Notes: a model not told the origin generated them from the sequence alone. A DNA stretch of 64,000 nucleotides from Rheinheimera salexigens (GCF_001752395.1 NZ_MKEK01000001.1:88056-152055), one strand, 5' to 3'; positions 27,785 through 40,595 are shown, numbered from the stretch's first letter. Made by a program: numbers and translations.

Positions 27785-29412
27785 TGCGCGTTAGCCGGTT
27801 TTACTTAATTCAAAAAACGTTACTACAATACGGCTTAGATGAGCTAATCCCGCCACAATGGCAGCCTTGGTATGCTCGATTAGCCAGACGCAGCTTATTT
27901 TGGTTGCGTAATCAGCACCCTGATCAACCAGTAGGCGTTAGGTTACGCTTAGCCTTACAAAGCTTAGGACCTGTCTGGGTTAAGTTTGGCCAAATGCTGT
28001 CCACTCGTCGCGATTTATTTCCCGCCCATTTAGTTGACGAGCTAGCCAAGCTGCAAGATAAAGTGCCGGCATTTTGCGGTGAAACCGCCCAAACCATGAT
28101 TGAAAAAGCATTAGGTATTAACAGTATTGATCAGCTGTTTGTCGATTTTGAACAAACACCTTTAGCTTCAGCTTCAATTGCTCAAGTTCATACGGCTAAA
28201 TTAATACTGGCAGACGGCGAATTAGCCGATGTGGTAATTAAGGTTATTCGGCCCGATGTACGCCAGCAAATCGTTGCCGACTTAGCGTTAATGGACACCT
28301 TAGCCGATGTTGCTCGGCGTTTATTGCCCGACGGTAAAAGATTACGTCCGCGCGAAGTGGTACAAGAGTATAAAAAAACTATTCTAGATGAACTGGACTT
28401 AAATCGTGAAGCAGCCAACGCCATCCAATTGCGGCGCAACTTTGCCGACTCAGATTCGTTGTATATTCCGTTTGTTTATACTGAGCACAGTCGCAGCAAT
28501 GTTATGGTTATGGAGCGTATTTATGGTATTCCAGTATCCGATATTAAAGCGTTAGAAGCGCAAGGCACGGATATGGAGTTATTGGCCAAGCGCGGTGTTG
28601 AAGTATTTTTCACTCAAGTTTTTCGTGACAGCTTTTTCCATGCCGATATGCATCCAGGCAATATATTTGTCTCCTTTGAAACCCCCTATAACCCTAAGTA
28701 CATTGGTATAGACTGCGGTATTGTCGGCACTTTAAATCCCGAAGATAAACGCTATTTAGCTGAAAACTTTGTCGCATTTTTTAATCGTGACTATCGAAAA
28801 GTGGCGCAACTGCATGTTGATTCTGGCTGGGTACCCGCAGAAACTAAGGTGGAAGAGTTTGAAAGTGCCATCCGCACGGTCTGCGAGCCAATATTTCAAA
28901 AACCACTAGCAGAAATCTCCTTTGGCCATGTACTGCTAAACCTGTTTAGCACGGCGCAACGTTTTAATATGCAAGTACAACCACAATTAGTGTTATTACA
29001 AAAAACCCTATTGTATGTTGAAGGGCTCGGTCGACAGCTTTATCCTCAGCTTGATTTATGGAAAACGGCTAAACCTTTTTTAGAAAACTGGATGCAACAA
29101 CAAATTGGTGTACCGGCAATTTGGCGACAAATAAAAGAAAACTTGCCATATTGGGCGGAAAAGTTACCGCAAATGCCAACGTTGTTACATCAATATTTAG
29201 AGCAAGGCCCAGCACAGCAGCGCCAACTGTTAAAACAGCTGCAGCAAGTAGCTCTGCAACAACGGAAAACTAGGCAACAAATAGTTGCGGCAACCTTAGC
29301 TGCAGCAAGTATAATCAGTGCTAGTATAGTATTCAGTTTCGCAAACCCTTGGCTGGCAGCGCCATTATTGGTAATAAGTATCGTTTTTACCTTAAAAGCA
29401 TGGACTGCATAA
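27784..29412 (+). CDS. ubiB: UbiB, atypical kinase-like ubiquinone biosynthesis protein
   Basis: UbiB is a membrane-attached atypical kinase/ATPase needed for ubiquinone synthesis. The 542-residue protein has the family KxGQ signature in [15 protein letters not shown] near residue 69, the Ala-rich loop [11 protein letters not shown] near 125, and catalytic/metal segments [10 protein letters not shown] and [10 protein letters not shown] near 290-315. Two C-terminal membrane helices are present (about residues 498-540). The start is GTG at 27784, overlapping the ubiJ stop. Confidence 0.96.
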   Translation: MRVSRFYLIQKTLLQYGLDELIPPQWQPWYARLARRSLFWLRNQHPDQPVGVRLRLALQSLGPVWVKFGQMLSTRRDLFPAHLVDELAKLQDKVPAFCGETAQTMIEKALGINSIDQLFVDFEQTPLASASIAQVHTAKLILADGELADVVIKVIRPDVRQQIVADLALMDTLADVARRLLPDGKRLRPREVVQEYKKTILDELDLNREAANAIQLRRNFADSDSLYIPFVYTEHSRSNVMVMERIYGIPVSDIKALEAQGTDMELLAKRGVEVFFTQVFRDSFFHADMHPGNIFVSFETPYNPKYIGIDCGIVGTLNPEDKRYLAENFVAFFNRDYRKVAQLHVDSGWVPAETKVEEFESAIRTVCEPIFQKPLAEISFGHVLLNLFSTAQRFNMQVQPQLVLLQKTLLYVEGLGRQLYPQLDLWKTAKPFLENWMQQQIGVPAIWRQIKENLPYWAEKLPQMPTLLHQYLEQGPAQQRQLLKQLQQVALQQRKTRQQIVAATLAAASIISASIVFSFANPWLAAPLLVISIVFTLKAWTA

Positions 29413-29482
29413 GCTGAGATTAAGGTTATCACTATTAATCGTTGCTATAATAAGCAATAGCAATTTAAATAAAGGATAAGAT

Positions 29483-29734
29483 ATGGGCATCGGTGGTGTA
29501 AGTATTTGGCAGTTACTAATCGTATTGGCCATAATTGTATTATTATTTGGTACTAAAAAACTGCGTGGTATCGGTACCGATTTAGGTGATGCGATTAAAG
29601 GCTTTCGCAGCTCAATTAAAGACGAGCCAGCAAAAGAAGAAGATAAAGATAGTGCTCAACTAGCCGAAAAGTCGACCGACACTAGCGAACAGCAACCAAA
29701 CAACGCTGCTAGCAAAGATAAAACCAAAGTCTAA
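29483..29734 (+). CDS. tatA: TatA, twin-arginine translocase pore subunit
   Basis: TatA forms the conducting assembly that moves folded proteins across the inner membrane. The 83-residue protein has one N-terminal membrane helix ([17 protein letters not shown]), the amphipathic helix with [21 protein letters not shown] and an acidic/basic tail, all family hallmarks. A ribosome-binding AAAGGA lies before the ATG. A TATAAT at 29446-29451 may be a -10 element giving the tat genes their own promoter. Confidence 0.95.
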   Translation: MGIGGVSIWQLLIVLAIIVLLFGTKKLRGIGTDLGDAIKGFRSSIKDEPAKEEDKDSAQLAEKSTDTSEQQPNNAASKDKTKV

Positions 29735-29738
29735 CCAT

Positions 29739-30077
29739 ATGGGATTCTGGGAGCTGGTTGTTATTGGTGTAGTCGCGCTTTTGGTTTTGGGACCAGAGCG
29801 GTTGCCTGGCGCATTGCGCTCAGTACATAAAACCATTCGTGGTGTAAAACAATTTAGCCAACAAATGCAAGCTGAGTTAAGTGAAAACCTGCGTGTCCAT
29901 GAGTTACATCAAAAACTAAAAAGTGCTGAAGAAAAAGGCTTAACTAACCTTACGTCTGAAGAGCAATCAGCATTAAGCGAGTTAAAACAAGCCGCAGCCG
30001 ATGTCACTAGCCCGCTGTCAGGTAACAAACCTAATGTTAAAACCGAGTCAACGACACCGCATGAGCCAAAACTCTAA
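29739..30077 (+). CDS. tatB: TatB, twin-arginine translocase receptor subunit
   Basis: TatB works with TatC as the receptor for Tat signal peptides. The 112-residue protein has an N-terminal membrane helix ([23 protein letters not shown] region) with the conserved Glu-Arg-Leu-Pro turn, followed by an amphipathic helix and a charged tail. It starts four bases after tatA and overlaps tatC by 17 bases. Confidence 0.95.
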   Translation: MGFWELVVIGVVALLVLGPERLPGALRSVHKTIRGVKQFSQQMQAELSENLRVHELHQKLKSAEEKGLTNLTSEEQSALSELKQAAADVTSPLSGNKPNVKTESTTPHEPKL

Positions 30078-30813
30078 CAGCCAGAGCCTTCTAGGCCACT
30101 TAATCGAACTCCGTAATAGACTGCTTAAGTGTATTATTGCTGTCGTGCTAGTATTTGCTGCTTTAGCCGCCTTTGCCCAAGAAATTTATCATTGGCTGGC
30201 CATGCCGTTAATGGCGGTCTTACCCGAAAATAGCAGCATGATTGCAACGGATGTTGCAGCACCCTTTTTTGCGCCGTTTAAACTAACCTTTATTGTCGCT
30301 ATATGTTTAGCCATACCTTTTATTTTATTACAAATTTGGCAGTTTATTGCACCTGCTTTATATAAGCGGGAAAAGCGCTTAATGGCGCCGTTAGTTATTA
30401 GCAGCACTTTATTGTTTTATAGCGGCATTGCCTTTGCTTATTTTATTGTATTTCCCTTAGTCTTTAGTTTCTTTACCAGTGTGGCACCTGAAGGTGTCAC
30501 CATAGCCACCGATATCAGCAGCTATTTAGACTTTGTGCTAAAGCTATTTTTTGCTTTTGGTTTATCTTTTGAAATTCCAGTCGCCATTTTATTATTAGTC
30601 TGGACCGGCGCCACTACCCGTGATGCTTTAGCGCAAAAGCGACCCTATATTGTTGTTGGTGCCTTTATTTTAGGTATGCTCCTAACACCCCCCGATGTGA
30701 TATCGCAAACTTTGTTAGCCTTACCCATGTGGTTATTATTTGAATTAGGATTGATTCTTAGTCGGTTTTATCAACCGGCAGTTGATACCGAACAACAGGA
30801 AGACAAAATATGA
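30061..30813 (+). CDS. tatC: TatC, twin-arginine translocase core subunit
   Basis: TatC is the polytopic subunit that binds the twin-arginine motif. The 250-residue protein has six membrane helices and the hallmark N-terminal segment [14 protein letters not shown], plus the periplasmic-loop region [10 protein letters not shown] and the conserved Glu in [14 protein letters not shown]. The ATG at 30061 is chosen; a start at 30001 would add 20 residues inside tatB with no homology. Confidence 0.96.
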   Translation: MSQNSNSQSLLGHLIELRNRLLKCIIAVVLVFAALAAFAQEIYHWLAMPLMAVLPENSSMIATDVAAPFFAPFKLTFIVAICLAIPFILLQIWQFIAPALYKREKRLMAPLVISSTLLFYSGIAFAYFIVFPLVFSFFTSVAPEGVTIATDISSYLDFVLKLFFAFGLSFEIPVAILLLVWTGATTRDALAQKRPYIVVGAFILGMLLTPPDVISQTLLALPMWLLFELGLILSRFYQPAVDTEQQEDKI

Positions 30814-31304
30814 AGTACCTTTTAATTAGCTTAGGCTTAGTTGTCACTACCGTAAGTGCTGCTGTACCAACAGAACAAGCTTTGGAGTTATGTCGTGCCG
30901 AGCAAAATGCCTTAAAACGCTTACTTTGCTACGATGCTATTAATGTTGATTCAGCAGTAGGTGCTTCATCTACTGTCGCCACAAAGAGCCAAGCTCTGGC
31001 AACAGTTCCGACAGCAATTCAGCCTAAAACCGACACTAACACAGACAATAGTTTTGGTCTTGAACACAAACAAAAAGAACAAGACGCTGATTTAATACAT
31101 GTTACAGTTAAAAGCTTTAGTTACAGCGCCCATGACGAGCTGCAAGTTGAGTTTGCTAATGGTCAACAATGGCGGCAACAAGGTAACGATTATTACCCTA
31201 TCGCTGTTGGCGAACGCCATAGTATTAAGCGCGGCATCTTTAATTCATTTGTGTTGGCTAATGACAAAAACAACCGCACCATTAAAATCCGTCGCAATCA
31301 ATAA
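30810..31304 (+). CDS. Exported protein of unknown function in the tat cluster
   Basis: The 164-residue protein begins with a Sec signal peptide ([18 protein letters not shown]). Right after it comes a motif, [18 protein letters not shown], whose C...RLxCYD pattern resembles the N-terminus of VasI/TagE-type and similar envelope proteins. A polar linker (about residues 55-95) leads to a C-terminal beta-rich domain ([12 protein letters not shown]). It overlaps the tatC stop by four bases and is followed by tatD, so it is co-transcribed. I cannot assign a function. Confidence 0.75.
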   Translation: MKYLLISLGLVVTTVSAAVPTEQALELCRAEQNALKRLLCYDAINVDSAVGASSTVATKSQALATVPTAIQPKTDTNTDNSFGLEHKQKEQDADLIHVTVKSFSYSAHDELQVEFANGQQWRQQGNDYYPIAVGERHSIKRGIFNSFVLANDKNNRTIKIRRNQ

Positions 31305-31318
31305 TCTGGCATTAAAAC

Positions 31319-32129
31319 ATGACCTTATGGTGTGATGTTGGCGTTAATTTATTTAGTGAGCAATTTGCCGCCGATCGGCCACTTGTGTTGGAACGCGCCA
31401 CCGCTGCCGGGGTTAAGCATTTACTGTTAATTGGTAGTGACCTAGCAGAGTCTGAGCAAAACTTACAATTTTGCCTTCAGCAAGCTCAGCAACAGACCAG
31501 TTTAAGTCTAGTAACAACCGCTGGCGTGCATCCGCATTACGCAGCACAAGTAACCGACAACTGGTTACAGCAATTGACTCAACTGCTTAGCGCTGACTCT
31601 GTGGTGGCGATTGGTGAGTGCGGGCTAGACTTTAATCGTGATTTTTCACCTCGACCACAACAACAGCAAGTGTTTGCCGAGCAATTACAATTAGCCGTGC
31701 AATATAATAAAGCGGTTTATCTGCATGAGCGAGACGCTTTTGACACCCAAATTGCCATGTTAAAGCAACACAATATTCAGCACGGCGTCGCGCATTGCTT
31801 TACCGGTAATGTCCAACAGTTGCGTGCTTATCTGGATTTAGGTTTATATATTGGTATAACCGGTTGGGTTTGCGACGATAAACGTGGCGCTGAACTGCAA
31901 CAAGCTATTGCTTATATTCCCAATGACAGATTGTTATTAGAAACCGATGCGCCTTTTTTAATGCCAAAAAATATCCAACCAAAACCTAATTCACGCCGCA
32001 ATGAGCCCGCTTATATTAGCTATGTGGCTGAAAAAGTGGCCGAATTAAAACACTGCTCGGTAAGCGATATCTCAACATTAACTTGGCAAAATAGCCAACG
32101 ACTGTTTGGTTTTATGCCAAGGCCAGAGC

Positions 32130-32137
<8 letters not shown>
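31319..32137 (+). CDS. tatD: TatD family metal-dependent DNase
   Basis: TatD is a TIM-barrel metal-dependent nuclease (3'-5' exonuclease) involved in DNA repair or turnover. The 272-residue protein has metal ligands in VGVNLFSE (the usual HxH is degenerate: DVGVN at the start), GECGLDFNRDFSP near residue 100, YLHERDAF near 138, VAHCFTGN near 158 and LLETDAPFL near 207. The first motif lacks the HxH, as in E. coli TatD. It lies downstream of tatABC as in E. coli but is not part of the translocase. Confidence 0.94.
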
Positions 32138-33864
<1,727 letters not shown>

Positions 33865-33874
33865 TAGGTACGTC

Positions 33875-34897
33875 ATGATCCCTTTTGCTCAGCTCAGCCA
33901 AAATTTTACTAAATTAGTCCTTAGTCATCAGCCGACTCCCTTAGAGGTTGCGGCTAGAATGTCTAGCTTATTAGGTATTAAGCTTTTAATTAAGCGTGAT
34001 GACTGTACCGGCTTAGCGGGTGGCGGTAATAAAACCCGTAAATTAGAATACTTGCTAGCAGATGCCCAAAAACACCAGGCAGATACGTTAATTACTATCG
34101 GGGGTATTCAGTCTAATCATGCTCGTCAAACGGCTGCAGCGGCAGCCAAGTTTGGTTTTGATTGTGAACTTATATTACAAGATGTCGCCGGTGCGCCAAC
34201 TGATAATTACTCTGAAAACGGCAATATTTTATTAAATAGTTTATGCGGTGCGACTGTGCATAAACTGAGTATAAATGATGACTGCCAACAATTCGCACAA
34301 CAGCGGATAAATGAATTAACGTCAACTGGTAAAAAACCTTACTTAATCCCTATTGGCGGTTCCAATGTTATTGGTAGCATGGGCTATGTGCAATGTGCTT
34401 ACGAGTTAGTACAGCAGATAAACCAGCAACAACATCGCGTTGATCACATCGTGCTAGCCACAGGCAGTGCCGGTACACAAGCAGGCTTATTAGCCGGTTT
34501 AATTGCCGCGGATTCAGATATTCCAGTATTGGGCATTAACGTTAGCAGACCCGTAACAGAGCAAAACCCACTTGTTGAACAGCTATTACGCCAAGTTCTG
34601 CAGGCCTTACAGCTTGACCCAGCACTTGCAAAAAATCGAGTACATACTAATGGCGACTATTATGGTGAAGGCTATGGTATTAGCTCTAGTGTCAGTGAAA
34701 GCGCCATTAAATTATTAGCGCAACAAGAAGGCCTACTATTAGATCCGGTTTATACCGGTAAAGCCATGGCAGGCCTTATCGACTTAGTCCACAGCGGCCA
34801 GCTAAAACCCAACAGCACAGTATTGTTTTTACATACCGGCGGCAGCCAAGCATTGTTTGCTTATCGTTCCTGCTTCAATATTCCAATTTATTCATAA
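33875..34897 (+). CDS. D-cysteine desulfhydrase / ACC deaminase family PLP enzyme
   Basis: A PLP enzyme of the tryptophan-synthase-beta fold. The sequence shows GLAGGGNKTRKLEYLLADA (PLP lysine region) near residue 46, the cofactor/substrate loop GGIQSNHARQTAAAAA near 76, and the glycine-rich phosphate loop LATGSAGTQAGLLAG near 197. The 340-residue length and motifs fit D-cysteine desulfhydrase (DcyD, pyruvate + sulfide + ammonia from D-cysteine) or ACC deaminase; sequence reading cannot separate them. The ATG at 33875 lies ten bases after the hemB stop, so the two may be co-transcribed. Confidence 0.88.
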   Translation: MIPFAQLSQNFTKLVLSHQPTPLEVAARMSSLLGIKLLIKRDDCTGLAGGGNKTRKLEYLLADAQKHQADTLITIGGIQSNHARQTAAAAAKFGFDCELILQDVAGAPTDNYSENGNILLNSLCGATVHKLSINDDCQQFAQQRINELTSTGKKPYLIPIGGSNVIGSMGYVQCAYELVQQINQQQHRVDHIVLATGSAGTQAGLLAGLIAADSDIPVLGINVSRPVTEQNPLVEQLLRQVLQALQLDPALAKNRVHTNGDYYGEGYGISSSVSESAIKLLAQQEGLLLDPVYTGKAMAGLIDLVHSGQLKPNSTVLFLHTGGSQALFAYRSCFNIPIYS

Positions 34898-34910
34898 AAA
34901 ACTCTGGCTT

Positions 34911-34941
34911 AAAGCTTGCTTGTATATATACAGCAAGCTTT
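34911..34941 (+). terminator. Inverted repeat after the desulfhydrase gene
   Basis: AAAGCTTGCT (34911-34920) and AGCAAGCTTT (34932-34941) form a perfect 10-bp stem; the 11-base loop is itself nearly palindromic (TGTATATATAC). It begins 14 bases after the stop. No T tract follows. Confidence 0.5.
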
Positions 34942-35009
34942 ACCCAGTGGCAGCAGTGGTAGCCGCAACTTGATCATTCTTAATAGCTATTTATCGCTAA
35001 GGAGCATCT

Positions 35010-35594
35010 ATGAAACTGCAATTTATTGTTTTCTCAATTTTAAGCACCGGCTTACTCACTGCATGTATGCCAGATAATACTGAGACGATATCAACCCCCG
35101 TACCGGATAGAATATTAGCCGAGCAAAAAAAAGCGATAATACTTAACTTCGATATACATCGAGTGTCTGCCCAGGGTGTAGCTGAAAAAATAGGTACCAT
35201 TACAGCTGAAGATGGCGCGGAAGGACTTTATTTTAAAACCAACTTACAAGGCTTAACACCTGGCGAACACGGCTTTCATGTCCATCAAAACCCTGATTGT
35301 GGCCCAGGCCAAAGCCAAGATAAATCGCCTGCAGCCGCAGCAGGCGGACATTATGATCCAACAAGTAGTGACTTACACAATGGCCCGGGTGGTAATGGTC
35401 ATAAAGGAGATTTACCGCTTCTCACTGTCGATAATGATGGTAATGCCAACCAGACAATAATTGCGCCTCATCTTAAGCTCGCTGACTTAGAAGGCCGCGC
35501 TTTAGTTATCCATCAAGGTGGTGATAATTTTTCTGATCAGCCTAAACCTTTAGGTGGTGGTGGCGAGCGTATTGCTTGTGGTATTACAAAATAA
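35010..35594 (+). CDS. sodC: Cu/Zn superoxide dismutase lipoprotein
   Basis: SodC converts superoxide to hydrogen peroxide and oxygen in the periplasm. The 194-residue protein starts with a lipoprotein signal whose lipobox LTAC gives a lipidated C19. The SOD fold is marked by HGFHVHQNPDCG (copper histidines), GGHYDP, NGHKGDLP (bridging and zinc ligands) and LVIHQGGDNFSD. The second disulfide cysteine is in ERIACGIT at the end. RBS AAGGAG is seven bases from the ATG. Confidence 0.95.
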   Translation: MKLQFIVFSILSTGLLTACMPDNTETISTPVPDRILAEQKKAIILNFDIHRVSAQGVAEKIGTITAEDGAEGLYFKTNLQGLTPGEHGFHVHQNPDCGPGQSQDKSPAAAAGGHYDPTSSDLHNGPGGNGHKGDLPLLTVDNDGNANQTIIAPHLKLADLEGRALVIHQGGDNFSDQPKPLGGGGERIACGITK

Positions 35595-35743
35595 AGTAGT
35601 CTGTGTTATTGCAAGCTATCGTTACAGTTAAGCAGCGCCTCGACAGCAATAAGCCGAATTATTGTTTAGCAATTGAGTAATATTTGTTGTAGTAGCTGTG
35701 TATGTAGAAATGAATAGTTGCTCCTAAATCGGCAGTTTATACC

Positions 35744-35777
35744 GATAAGCTCGGTAATTTTTACCGAGCTTATCTTT
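35744..35777. terminator. Bidirectional terminator between sodC and gppA
   Basis: GATAAGCTCGGTAA (35744-35757) and TTACCGAGCTTATC (35761-35774) form a perfect 14-bp stem with loop TTT, followed by TTTAAT on the plus strand. It sits between two convergent genes, about 150 bases after sodC and 45 bases from the gppA stop. Confidence 0.75.
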
Positions 35778-35818
35778 AATAACTATTAGCTAACTTGATT
35801 TATCAAACCGTTAAAGCG

Positions 35819-37360
35819 TTAACTAATCGTCAAATGCCAACCAGCTAATTGCTGATATTGTATTTCTTGCTCTAATTCTGCAGACATCAATGGATGTTGC
35901 TCTAACCAACTGTCCGGCAGGGTTAATAATAGCTTTTCGCTGTCGCTACTAATGCTAACTTGAGGTAAAACTTCATCTCGACGGCGCATAGACAGAATAA
36001 CTGCTAAGCGTAAAATTCGGGTTAAACGCTGTGCCAGTAGCACTGAGGTCATGGTTTGATTGGCAATTATCTTATCATTGATATCGGCTCGGTGATTATG
36101 CACTAACGCCATCAGCAGTTGCTGCTGGGCCCGCGTAAAACCCGGTAACTCAGTATGAGTAATAATATAAGCACCATGATGATGATGGTTTTTATACTCA
36201 ATTAATAAGCCAATTTCATGAATTAAAGCACTACTGTGCAATAAATTGTGACCATCAAAACACTTTAAGTCCCAACTAGGTTCAAGTTGTAACGCTAAAT
36301 CGGCTGCCACTTCAGCGACCCGTTGTGCTTGCTGCTGATCAATAAAATAGCGCACCATTAGGCTTTGTACCGTACGATTACGGACATCATTTTGATGTAA
36401 CTGTGGCAACAAGCTATACAGTACCCCCTCACGCAAAGCACCACCTGATAAAATCATGGTTTTAATATTCAGTTGGCGAAACAAAGCAATTAAAATGGCT
36501 AAGCCAGACGCAAAGGCTAACTTACGATCTTGAGCTAAACCGGTAATAGCCAACCGAGATATATGCTGACAAGCAATAGCTTGCTGCATAATTAACTCTA
36601 ATCGCGCTAGGGTAATATGCTCATCTGTACCTTGGGCAATTAATATTTCTTGCACTGCCTGTACCGTACCTGACGCGCCCAACGCTAATTGCCAGCCATG
36701 TTGGCGGTAAGGTTTTACAATATCTTGGATCAGTAGTTCAGCCGCAGTAATGGCCTGATTAAAATGAGCAGCCGTTAAGACATGATCAGCAAAGTATTGC
36801 TCTAAATAGGTCACGCAGCCCATATTTAAACTGACCAATAGTGCCGGCGTATAGCCTTCACCCACTATCACTTCGGTACTTGCGCCACCAATATCAATGA
36901 CTAAACGCTTACGGTGATTAGTGGAAGTATGCGCCACGCCAAGATAAATGATACGTGCTTCTTCTTCACCGCTAATAACCTGAATTTTTTGACCAATAAT
37001 GGTTTCAGCATGCTGCAAAAATCGATCAGCATTTTTAGCTAAACGTAATGTAGCGGTACCAACAATTCGGATGTTTTCTGCGGGTATATCTTGCAAACGC
37101 TCAGCAAATAAGGCTAAACATTCCCAGCCACGGGTCATGGCATCAAGATGGAGTATTTGCTGTTGATTTAAACCTGCAGCTAAGCGCACTTTACGCTTAA
37201 CTCGGCCAATAACTTGTACTGAGCCAGCAACAACTTTCACCATTAACATGTGAAAGCTGTTCGAACCTAAATCAATCACCGCATAAATATCTTGATGCGA
37301 TGACTGCTCAGGTAAGCTAGCTAGATTAGCGAGGTCGGTTACGAGGTGGTCTTGAACCAT
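35819..37360 (-). CDS. gppA: Ppx/GppA phosphatase (exopolyphosphatase or pppGpp phosphohydrolase)
   Basis: Enzymes of this family remove terminal phosphate from polyphosphate or convert pppGpp to ppGpp. The 513-residue protein has the ASKHA-fold motifs [13 protein letters not shown] near residue 27, [14 protein letters not shown] near 133 and [17 protein letters not shown] near 153, then an HD-like C-terminal domain. The neighbour rhlB directly upstream matches the E. coli rhlB-gppA order, which favours GppA; its length equals that of E. coli Ppx (513), so Ppx activity is possible. It overlaps rhlB by 35 bases. Confidence 0.9.
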   Translation of the reverse strand: MVQDHLVTDLANLASLPEQSSHQDIYAVIDLGSNSFHMLMVKVVAGSVQVIGRVKRKVRLAAGLNQQQILHLDAMTRGWECLALFAERLQDIPAENIRIVGTATLRLAKNADRFLQHAETIIGQKIQVISGEEEARIIYLGVAHTSTNHRKRLVIDIGGASTEVIVGEGYTPALLVSLNMGCVTYLEQYFADHVLTAAHFNQAITAAELLIQDIVKPYRQHGWQLALGASGTVQAVQEILIAQGTDEHITLARLELIMQQAIACQHISRLAITGLAQDRKLAFASGLAILIALFRQLNIKTMILSGGALREGVLYSLLPQLHQNDVRNRTVQSLMVRYFIDQQQAQRVAEVAADLALQLEPSWDLKCFDGHNLLHSSALIHEIGLLIEYKNHHHHGAYIITHTELPGFTRAQQQLLMALVHNHRADINDKIIANQTMTSVLLAQRLTRILRLAVILSMRRRDEVLPQVSISSDSEKLLLTLPDSWLEQHPLMSAELEQEIQYQQLAGWHLTIS

Positions 37361-38612
37361 GACTACTGCGTCCTGCAGTACTGCGACCGGTACTGCGTGC
37401 TTGCGCAGATGAGCGACGACGCGCTCGCGGTTTAGGTACTTTTAAGTCATCTAACAGCGCTGTCGCATCATATTGAGTCACTGGTACTGAGTGACGAATA
37501 TAATCTTCAATGGCGGTTAAATTAAGGGCATAGCGCTCACAAGCAAAACTAATTGCCTTGCCACTTTCACCTGCGCGGCCAGTACGACCAATACGGTGCA
37601 CATAGTCTTCGCAGTCGTCGGGTAAATCATAATTAAATATATGGCTTACTTTTGGAATATGTAAACCACGCGCAGCAACATCAGTCGCTACTAAAACATC
37701 TATTTTACCGCTGCTAAAGTCTTCTAAAATACGTAAACGCTTTTTCTGGATCACATCACCGGTTAGTAAACCTACCCGATGGCCATCTGCCTCTAACCAA
37801 GCATGCACTTCTTCGCACCAATGCTTAGTGTTAGCAAAAACAATGGCTTTATCTGGCCATTCTTCTTCCATTAAAGACAGTAATAACGGTAATTTATGTT
37901 CATCTGAAGGATAAAATAACTCTTCACTAATGCGGCTACCGGTCATTTCTTCCGGGGCAACGTGAATATGTTCTGGTTGGTTCATTTTTTCAAATGCCAG
38001 CTCTTGTACCTTATAAGATAGCGTGGCAGAAAACAGCAAACTTAAACGTTCGGTTGCTGGAGGCATACGGTTAAACATAAAGCGGATATCTTTAATAAAA
38101 CCAAGATCGAACATCCGATCAGCTTCATCAAGTACCACAACTTGAATTTGTGATAAGTCGTACAAGCCTTGCTTTAAATAATCAATTAAGCGACCTGTTG
38201 TGCCAATTAAAATATCAACACCACTTTCTAATAGTTGGCGTTGAGTATCGTAACCTTCGCCCCCATAGATAAGACCTAGACGCAAATTTGACTTTTCAGC
38301 CATCATTTTTGCATCTTGATGGATCTGTACCGCCAGCTCACGCGTAGGTGCCATAATAAGCGCCCGAGGCTGACCTCTGCTTTTAGCAGGATGGGTAAGC
38401 AAGTGGTGGAAAGTGGCTGTTAAAAAGGCTAGCGTTTTGCCAGTACCTGTTTGTGCTTGGCCTGCAATGTCTTTGCCAGCTAACGCTAGCGGTAAACATT
38501 GCGCTTGAATAGGCGTACAATAGCCGTAACCTTCTGCATCTAATGCAGCTAGGACCTGAGGTGCCAATGCGAAATCGGCGAATTTATGTGACGTTAAGTG
38601 AGTTTTATTCAT
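37326..38612 (-). CDS. rhlB: RhlB, DEAD-box ATP-dependent RNA helicase
   Basis: RhlB unwinds RNA for the degradosome. The 428-residue helicase shows [14 protein letters not shown] (Q motif region), [11 protein letters not shown] (Walker A) near residue 57, [23 protein letters not shown] (DEAD) near 165, SATLSYKV, and [13 protein letters not shown] near 335. The C-terminal tail is Arg/Ser-rich ([11 protein letters not shown]), as in RhlB homologues. It is divergent from trxA with 100 bases between, as in E. coli. Confidence 0.96.
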   Translation of the reverse strand: MNKTHLTSHKFADFALAPQVLAALDAEGYGYCTPIQAQCLPLALAGKDIAGQAQTGTGKTLAFLTATFHHLLTHPAKSRGQPRALIMAPTRELAVQIHQDAKMMAEKSNLRLGLIYGGEGYDTQRQLLESGVDILIGTTGRLIDYLKQGLYDLSQIQVVVLDEADRMFDLGFIKDIRFMFNRMPPATERLSLLFSATLSYKVQELAFEKMNQPEHIHVAPEEMTGSRISEELFYPSDEHKLPLLLSLMEEEWPDKAIVFANTKHWCEEVHAWLEADGHRVGLLTGDVIQKKRLRILEDFSSGKIDVLVATDVAARGLHIPKVSHIFNYDLPDDCEDYVHRIGRTGRAGESGKAISFACERYALNLTAIEDYIRHSVPVTQYDATALLDDLKVPKPRARRRSSAQARSTGRSTAGRSSHGSRPPRNRPR

Positions 38613-38712
38613 ACACGCTAAGCATAACCGTTACGCTTGCAATAAGGAACAGCCAGGTTTAAATTGATAACACTTTTTTGCAGTAAAACTGCACGTATAA
38701 GCGGAGACATAC

Positions 38713-39039
38713 ATGAGCGAGCATATTTTACAGGTTTCTGATGATAGTTTTGAAAGCGATGTTTTAAAATCAGACACGCCAGTATTAGTAGATTTTTGGG
38801 CTGAGTGGTGTGGTCCATGCAAAATGATTGCCCCAATTCTTGAAGATGTTGCTAAAGAATATAGCGGTAAAGTCAGCGTAGCTAAGGTTAATATTGATCA
38901 TAACCCTAATACGCCGCCTAAATTTGGTATTCGTGGCATTCCTACCTTGTTGTTATTTAAACAAGGCCAAGTTGCCGCCACCAAAGTAGGTGCATTATCT
39001 AAAACTCAGTTAAAAGAGTTTTTAGACAGCAATATCTAA
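38713..39039 (+). CDS. trxA: Thioredoxin 1
   Basis: TrxA is the main cytoplasmic dithiol reductant. The 108-residue protein matches E. coli thioredoxin in length and has the active site [10 protein letters not shown] near residue 30, the conserved cis-proline in [10 protein letters not shown] near 75, and the DFWA start. GGAG precedes the ATG. A strong intrinsic terminator follows and rho comes next, as in E. coli. Confidence 0.98.
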   Translation: MSEHILQVSDDSFESDVLKSDTPVLVDFWAEWCGPCKMIAPILEDVAKEYSGKVSVAKVNIDHNPNTPPKFGIRGIPTLLLFKQGQVAATKVGALSKTQLKEFLDSNI

Positions 39040-39052
39040 GTGGTATTAAATT

Positions 39053-39078
39053 AGGCGTATTTTTATACGCCTTTTTTT
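39053..39078 (+). terminator. Intrinsic terminator after trxA
   Basis: AGGCGTAT (39053-39060), loop TTTT, ATACGCCT (39065-39072), then six more T. It starts 13 bases after the trxA stop and is a textbook Rho-independent terminator. Confidence 0.92.
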
Positions 39079-39099
39079 ATTCTGCCACTAGACGCATAC

Positions 39100-39118
39100 C
39101 ACTCTAGCTGCTAGAGTG
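39100..39118 (+). promoter_or_regulatory. Stem-loop in the rho leader
   Basis: CACTCTAG and CTAGAGTG form a perfect 8-bp stem around a three-base loop CTG. It lies in the 160-base gap between the trxA terminator and rho. The E. coli rho leader is known to control rho by attenuation; whether this stem plays that role is inference. Confidence 0.4.
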
Positions 39119-39239
39119 TAGCCATCAGTACATTTTGTACAACCTGAACATCGCTTGTCCTTCGAAAATACCACTTCAAACCTTTTGTCATCGAACTGAT
39201 AAGCCTTACTCTGTCTTTATCAACAAGAAACCCATCAAT

Positions 39240-40505
39240 ATGCATTTAACAGAACTGAAACTAAAGCCAATTAACGAACTGGTTCAATTGGCCGAGTCTA
39301 AGGGCCTTGAAAATATGGCCCGCCTGCGCAAACAAGACATTATTTTTGCCATTTTAAAATCTCATGCTAAAAATGGCGAAGAGATATTTGGTAATGGCGT
39401 ACTAGAAATCCTGCAGGACGGTTTCGGTTTTTTACGCTCTGGCGATAGCTCGTACTTAGCAGGCCCAGATGATATTTATATCTCGCCAAGTCAAATACGT
39501 CGCTTTAACTTACGTACTGGTGACAGTATTGCCGGTTTAATCCGACCACCTAAAGAAGGCGAACGTTACTTCGCTTTATTAAAAGTTAACGAAGTTAACT
39601 TTGGTCGTCCTGAACAAGCCCGCAATAAAATTCTTTTCGAAAACTTAACACCGCTACATGCCAACTCACGTTTACGTATGGAACGTGGTAACGGTAGCCG
39701 TGAAGATCTTACAGCACGTGTACTAGATTTAGCCTCACCCATTGGTAAAGGCCAACGTGGATTAATTGTTGCTCCGCCAAAAGCCGGTAAAACAATCCTA
39801 TTACAAAATATCGCCCAATCAATTGCTGCTAACCACCCTGACTGTGTGTTAATGGTATTGCTAATTGATGAGCGACCAGAAGAAGTAACTGAAATGCAGC
39901 GCTTAGTTAAAGGTGAAGTTATTGCTTCTACCTTCGATGAGCCAGCGAGTCGTCACGTTCAAGTGGCAGAAATGGTTATTGAAAAAGCCAAACGCTTAGT
40001 TGAGCACAAAAAAGACGTTATTATTTTACTCGACTCTATTACGCGTCTTGCTCGTGCTTATAACACGGTTATTCCAAGCTCAGGTAAGGTATTAACCGGT
40101 GGTGTCGATGCCAACGCTTTACATAAACCGAAACGTTTCTTTGGTGCAGCACGGAATGTAGAAGAAGGTGGCAGCTTAACTATTATCGCTACGGCCTTAG
40201 TAGATACCGGCTCGAAAATGGATGAAGTTATTTACGAAGAGTTTAAAGGCACCGGTAATATGGAGCTACACTTATCGCGTAAAATTGCTGAACGTCGTAT
40301 TTTCCCTGCTATCGATTTTAATCGCTCTGGTACTCGTCGTGAAGAGCTATTAGCTTCTGCCGAAGAACTGCAAAAAATGTGGATATTACGTAAAATCATC
40401 CATCCAATGGATGAAAGCGATGGTATTGAATTCTTAATCGATCGGTTATTAATGACTAAAACCAATGATGAATTTTTTGATTCCATGAAACGGCAAAAAA
40501 ATTAA
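39240..40505 (+). CDS. rho: Transcription termination factor Rho
   Basis: Rho is the hexameric RNA-dependent ATPase that ends transcription. The 421-residue protein is nearly collinear with E. coli Rho (419): N-terminal [22 protein letters not shown]-binding cold-shock-like domain with [13 protein letters not shown], Walker [12 protein letters not shown] near residue 180, Walker [16 protein letters not shown] near 260, and the Q/R loops with [20 protein letters not shown]. The ATG at 39240 matches homologues; the frame is open upstream to 39135 without a stop, so no separate in-frame leader peptide exists. Confidence 0.98.
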   Translation: MHLTELKLKPINELVQLAESKGLENMARLRKQDIIFAILKSHAKNGEEIFGNGVLEILQDGFGFLRSGDSSYLAGPDDIYISPSQIRRFNLRTGDSIAGLIRPPKEGERYFALLKVNEVNFGRPEQARNKILFENLTPLHANSRLRMERGNGSREDLTARVLDLASPIGKGQRGLIVAPPKAGKTILLQNIAQSIAANHPDCVLMVLLIDERPEEVTEMQRLVKGEVIASTFDEPASRHVQVAEMVIEKAKRLVEHKKDVIILLDSITRLARAYNTVIPSSGKVLTGGVDANALHKPKRFFGAARNVEEGGSLTIIATALVDTGSKMDEVIYEEFKGTGNMELHLSRKIAERRIFPAIDFNRSGTRREELLASAEELQKMWILRKIIHPMDESDGIEFLIDRLLMTKTNDEFFDSMKRQKN

Positions 40506-40512
40506 TCTAATC

Positions 40513-40538
40513 AAACCGGTGCTAGCACCGGTTTTTTT
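40513..40538 (+). terminator. Intrinsic terminator after rho
   Basis: ACCGGTG and CACCGGT pair around CTAG and are followed by a run of T (40532-40538), starting within ten bases of the rho stop. Confidence 0.9.
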
Positions 40539-40595
40539 ATCTCTAATAAACAGCCATACTCATTTAAACTAGCAATATTGCAAAGGGATCAGCGC

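Noticed and set aside
39135..39239. Longer N-terminus or leader peptide for Rho
   Set aside because: It is in frame with rho without a stop and is not Rho-like; the ATG at 39240 aligns with E. coli Rho.
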